Assembly (NCBI GenBank): GCA_039621445.1 | Contig: CP154956.1 | Span: forward strand, 59,405,178-59,469,177 | Source: Euglena gracilis | Taxonomy: Eukaryota > Euglenida > Euglenophyceae > Euglenales | Direction: 5' to 3' | DNA length: 64,000 nt | Shown: positions 62,901 through 64,000 of the stretch, piece after piece | How the letters are laid out: each line of letters opens with the position of its first letter | Numbering within the stretch: the first letter of the stretch is position 1 | Notes under the pieces: model-generated | The model's input: only the letters and a program-made list of their open reading frames with translations | What the model was told of the DNA's origin: nothing | The model's database searches: none | Translations under genes and position numbers: made by a program

Positions 62901-63307
62901 GGGATCGTTCGCAACGTCCTGCTCGGCGAGTTTATAAAAGCAAATTTGACATTATTGGACAGAGTTAGAACTTTTGAACCGCGGTTTTAAAGACTTGCCC
63001 AGTCCAACCTCAGACCCCTCACGTTTGCATTCTCTTCAAATTTTCATCGGGAGGCCTTCTTCATTTCCTATTTTATTTGCAGGATAGCACGGTGAGTTAG
63101 TAGAAATAAAAAACCAACAAACTTTTGATCCGCGCGAACAGATTGGGCAAGCGCAGTGCCTCCTTGTCGCAGATGGCCCCCGGGGACCTCGTGATGATCC
63201 ATGTGGAGAAGGAGGGGGCGGAGCGCGTCATCCCCGTCGTCGCTGGGGGCATCAAGCCGGGGCAACTGGACCAGGCCCTACCCTGCCCTCCCTCTCTGGT
63301 CGTGTGA
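59101..63307 (+). CDS. coiled-coil protein with C-terminal PDZ domain
   Basis: Exons: 59101-59199, 59529-59734, 60085-60285, 60722-60814, 61269-61386, 61702-61866, 63173-63307. Phases join throughout (0,2,2,2,0,0). Exon 1 begins ATG (MELPAPRRSEGG, LKAYIRELDNREQ). Exons 2-5 are helical: QEVLQSQEERSVALLQQL, YEERLMMQNEKLQVEVRMW, REQDLQEQFAFREQQIK, RELEEQLRTLGG. The PDZ domain spans exons 6-7: HPGVRVIGVDPAVGSSGVAV, GDVITKV, SADFRNAV, then MAPGDLVMIHVEKEGAERVI and PVVAGG. These match the strand/loop order of a PDZ fold (hydrophobic-G-V start, G-D-V-I turn, helix, P-G-D-x-V strand pair), which binds C-terminal or internal peptides. Intron 5 has a GC donor (CAG/GCATGT). The 3' limit is uncertain: TGA at 63305, or a donor leading to further exons. 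Likely cytoskeletal or scaffolding, by inference. Confidence 0.7.
59271..59332. repeat. (AC)n repeats
   Basis: Two (AC)n blocks separated by a CG-rich spacer, in intron 1 of the PDZ gene. Confidence 0.9.
59870..59943. repeat. (AATC)n microsatellite
   Basis: About 18 AATC units in intron 2 of the PDZ gene. Confidence 0.92.
62005..62100. repeat. R6 repeat, copy 3, intronic
   Basis: GATGGGACGTTATCC, GTTGGTGGAAAATCCAGAGG, GTTGTTGTAAATTGGGAGC. Located in the last PDZ-gene intron (61867-63172), which also holds a GTGACTGACTGG fragment near 62760 and a C-run at 62710-62727. Confidence 0.6.
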
Positions 63308-63934
63308 CTGCTGACCAGTCACCAACCTTAGCATGAGAATGAAAAAGTAAATTTATGCCAGTTGCACCTGAACGCAATAACTGGGTGGTTGACCAATCCT
63401 CCAACCTGTGCAGGATCGGGGGGTTTAGACAGCAGCACCTGGGTCTATTGAATTTGAACTCTGTATGGCGCAATGCTTGGGAGTGTCTTTTTTTGGATGG
63501 GCAGAGGCTTGTTTCTTTGTTTCCCTGAGCTGCGACAGATGTGGCAGCGAGCTCATCCCATCACCACTATTCCCCCCAACTCCGCCAAGGGTTGGCTTTG
63601 GTCCCCAGCGACTAAAAACACCAACACGAGGCGAAATCGTGTGGTGTTTGTGGTATTCACAAAATATTTCAACAAAGCAATTAAGGAACCACCTACATTT
63701 TTGATCAAACCAAACCAGAACCAATCAGCATCCAAATGGTAGTCCAGCTGGTAACGTAGTCATTTCCACCAAATCCCTGTGAGGTCTTAAATGATCCCTG
63801 AAAATGGAAGTGGGTTGCTAAGTTTGGTGAAGGTGTGACTGGAAAAAGCAGTTGAATACTAATTTATCTGCATTTCAAGTGAACCCAATCACTTTAATTT
63901 GGGGGGGATTGCGACGCTTTTTTGCGACGCATTT

Positions 63935-64000
63935 GTATTTTCACCGCCTCAAAGTTGATGACAGTGCCAAAGTGGAGGGCAGGCGTTTCCTCCTGGAGTC
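63935..64000 (+). CDS. possible exon running off the window edge
   Basis: The last 66 bases are open in a frame reading YFHRLKVDDSAKVEGRRFLL-type residues, with a composition more like the exons than the upstream intronic sequence. A plausible acceptor is unclear (a CAAAG near 63948 is the nearest). It may be the next exon of the PDZ gene or of a new gene. Between 63308 and 63934 I see no supported feature. Confidence 0.25.

Overview
The window looks like nuclear DNA of a flagellated, intron-rich eukaryotic microbe, such as an alga or alveolate-type protist. There is no operon layout, and long reading frames arise only from low-complexity sequence. Coding potential comes as short GC-rich exons (about 40-210 bp) bounded by GT-AG junctions, whose phases agree across kilobase-scale introns. 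I cannot name the species. No rRNA, tRNA or CRISPR array was recognised; I had no means of scanning for tRNAs systematically.

Five genic loci can be argued for. (1) 4457-4960, minus strand: a fragment with mTERF-like helical repeats. (2) 19454-36337, plus: about 10 small exons spread over 17 kb, encoding a protein with repeated D-I-[E/D/P]-G-[A/T] modules. (3) 41648-43982, plus: a protein with an acidic/proline-rich middle and a cysteine/histidine-rich C-terminus. (4) 48190-52231, plus: a short basic/proline-rich protein with YTLEDYK and EFAAKVPKPK motifs, possibly flagellar. (5) 59101-63307, plus: a coiled-coil protein with a C-terminal PDZ domain, in which one intron appears to have a GC donor. 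A CCHC zinc-knuckle frame (10855-11283, minus) is a probable retroelement remnant.

Everything between is repeat. Region by region: 0-4 kb simple repeats and a 0.7-kb pyrimidine/purine hairpin zone; 5-11 kb dispersed repeats and a 2.8-kb element packed with TTGCGCnnnnGCGCAA palindromes, with an inverted partner at 16.5-18.3 kb; 12-15.5 kb a foldback element, a 1-kb tandem duplication and MITEs; 20-36 kb introns filled with microsatellites, telomere-like foldbacks and nested MITEs; 36.65-38.2 kb an almost cytosine-free G/T tract; 39-58 kb further MITEs.

Several non-autonomous DNA-transposon families can be delimited from their own ends. One is hAT-like (CAGG termini, 8-bp target duplications, four intact examples plus one eroded). 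One is TA-flanked with AACCCCCC...GGGGGGTT ends. Another has CTTGTAGTTAGTG termini. Many share C(n)G(n) junctions and a small CGGCGC-GA-AGCGCCG hairpin although their ends differ. This MITE ecosystem and the palindrome-array element are the most novel content; the genes are mainly hosts whose introns it fills.
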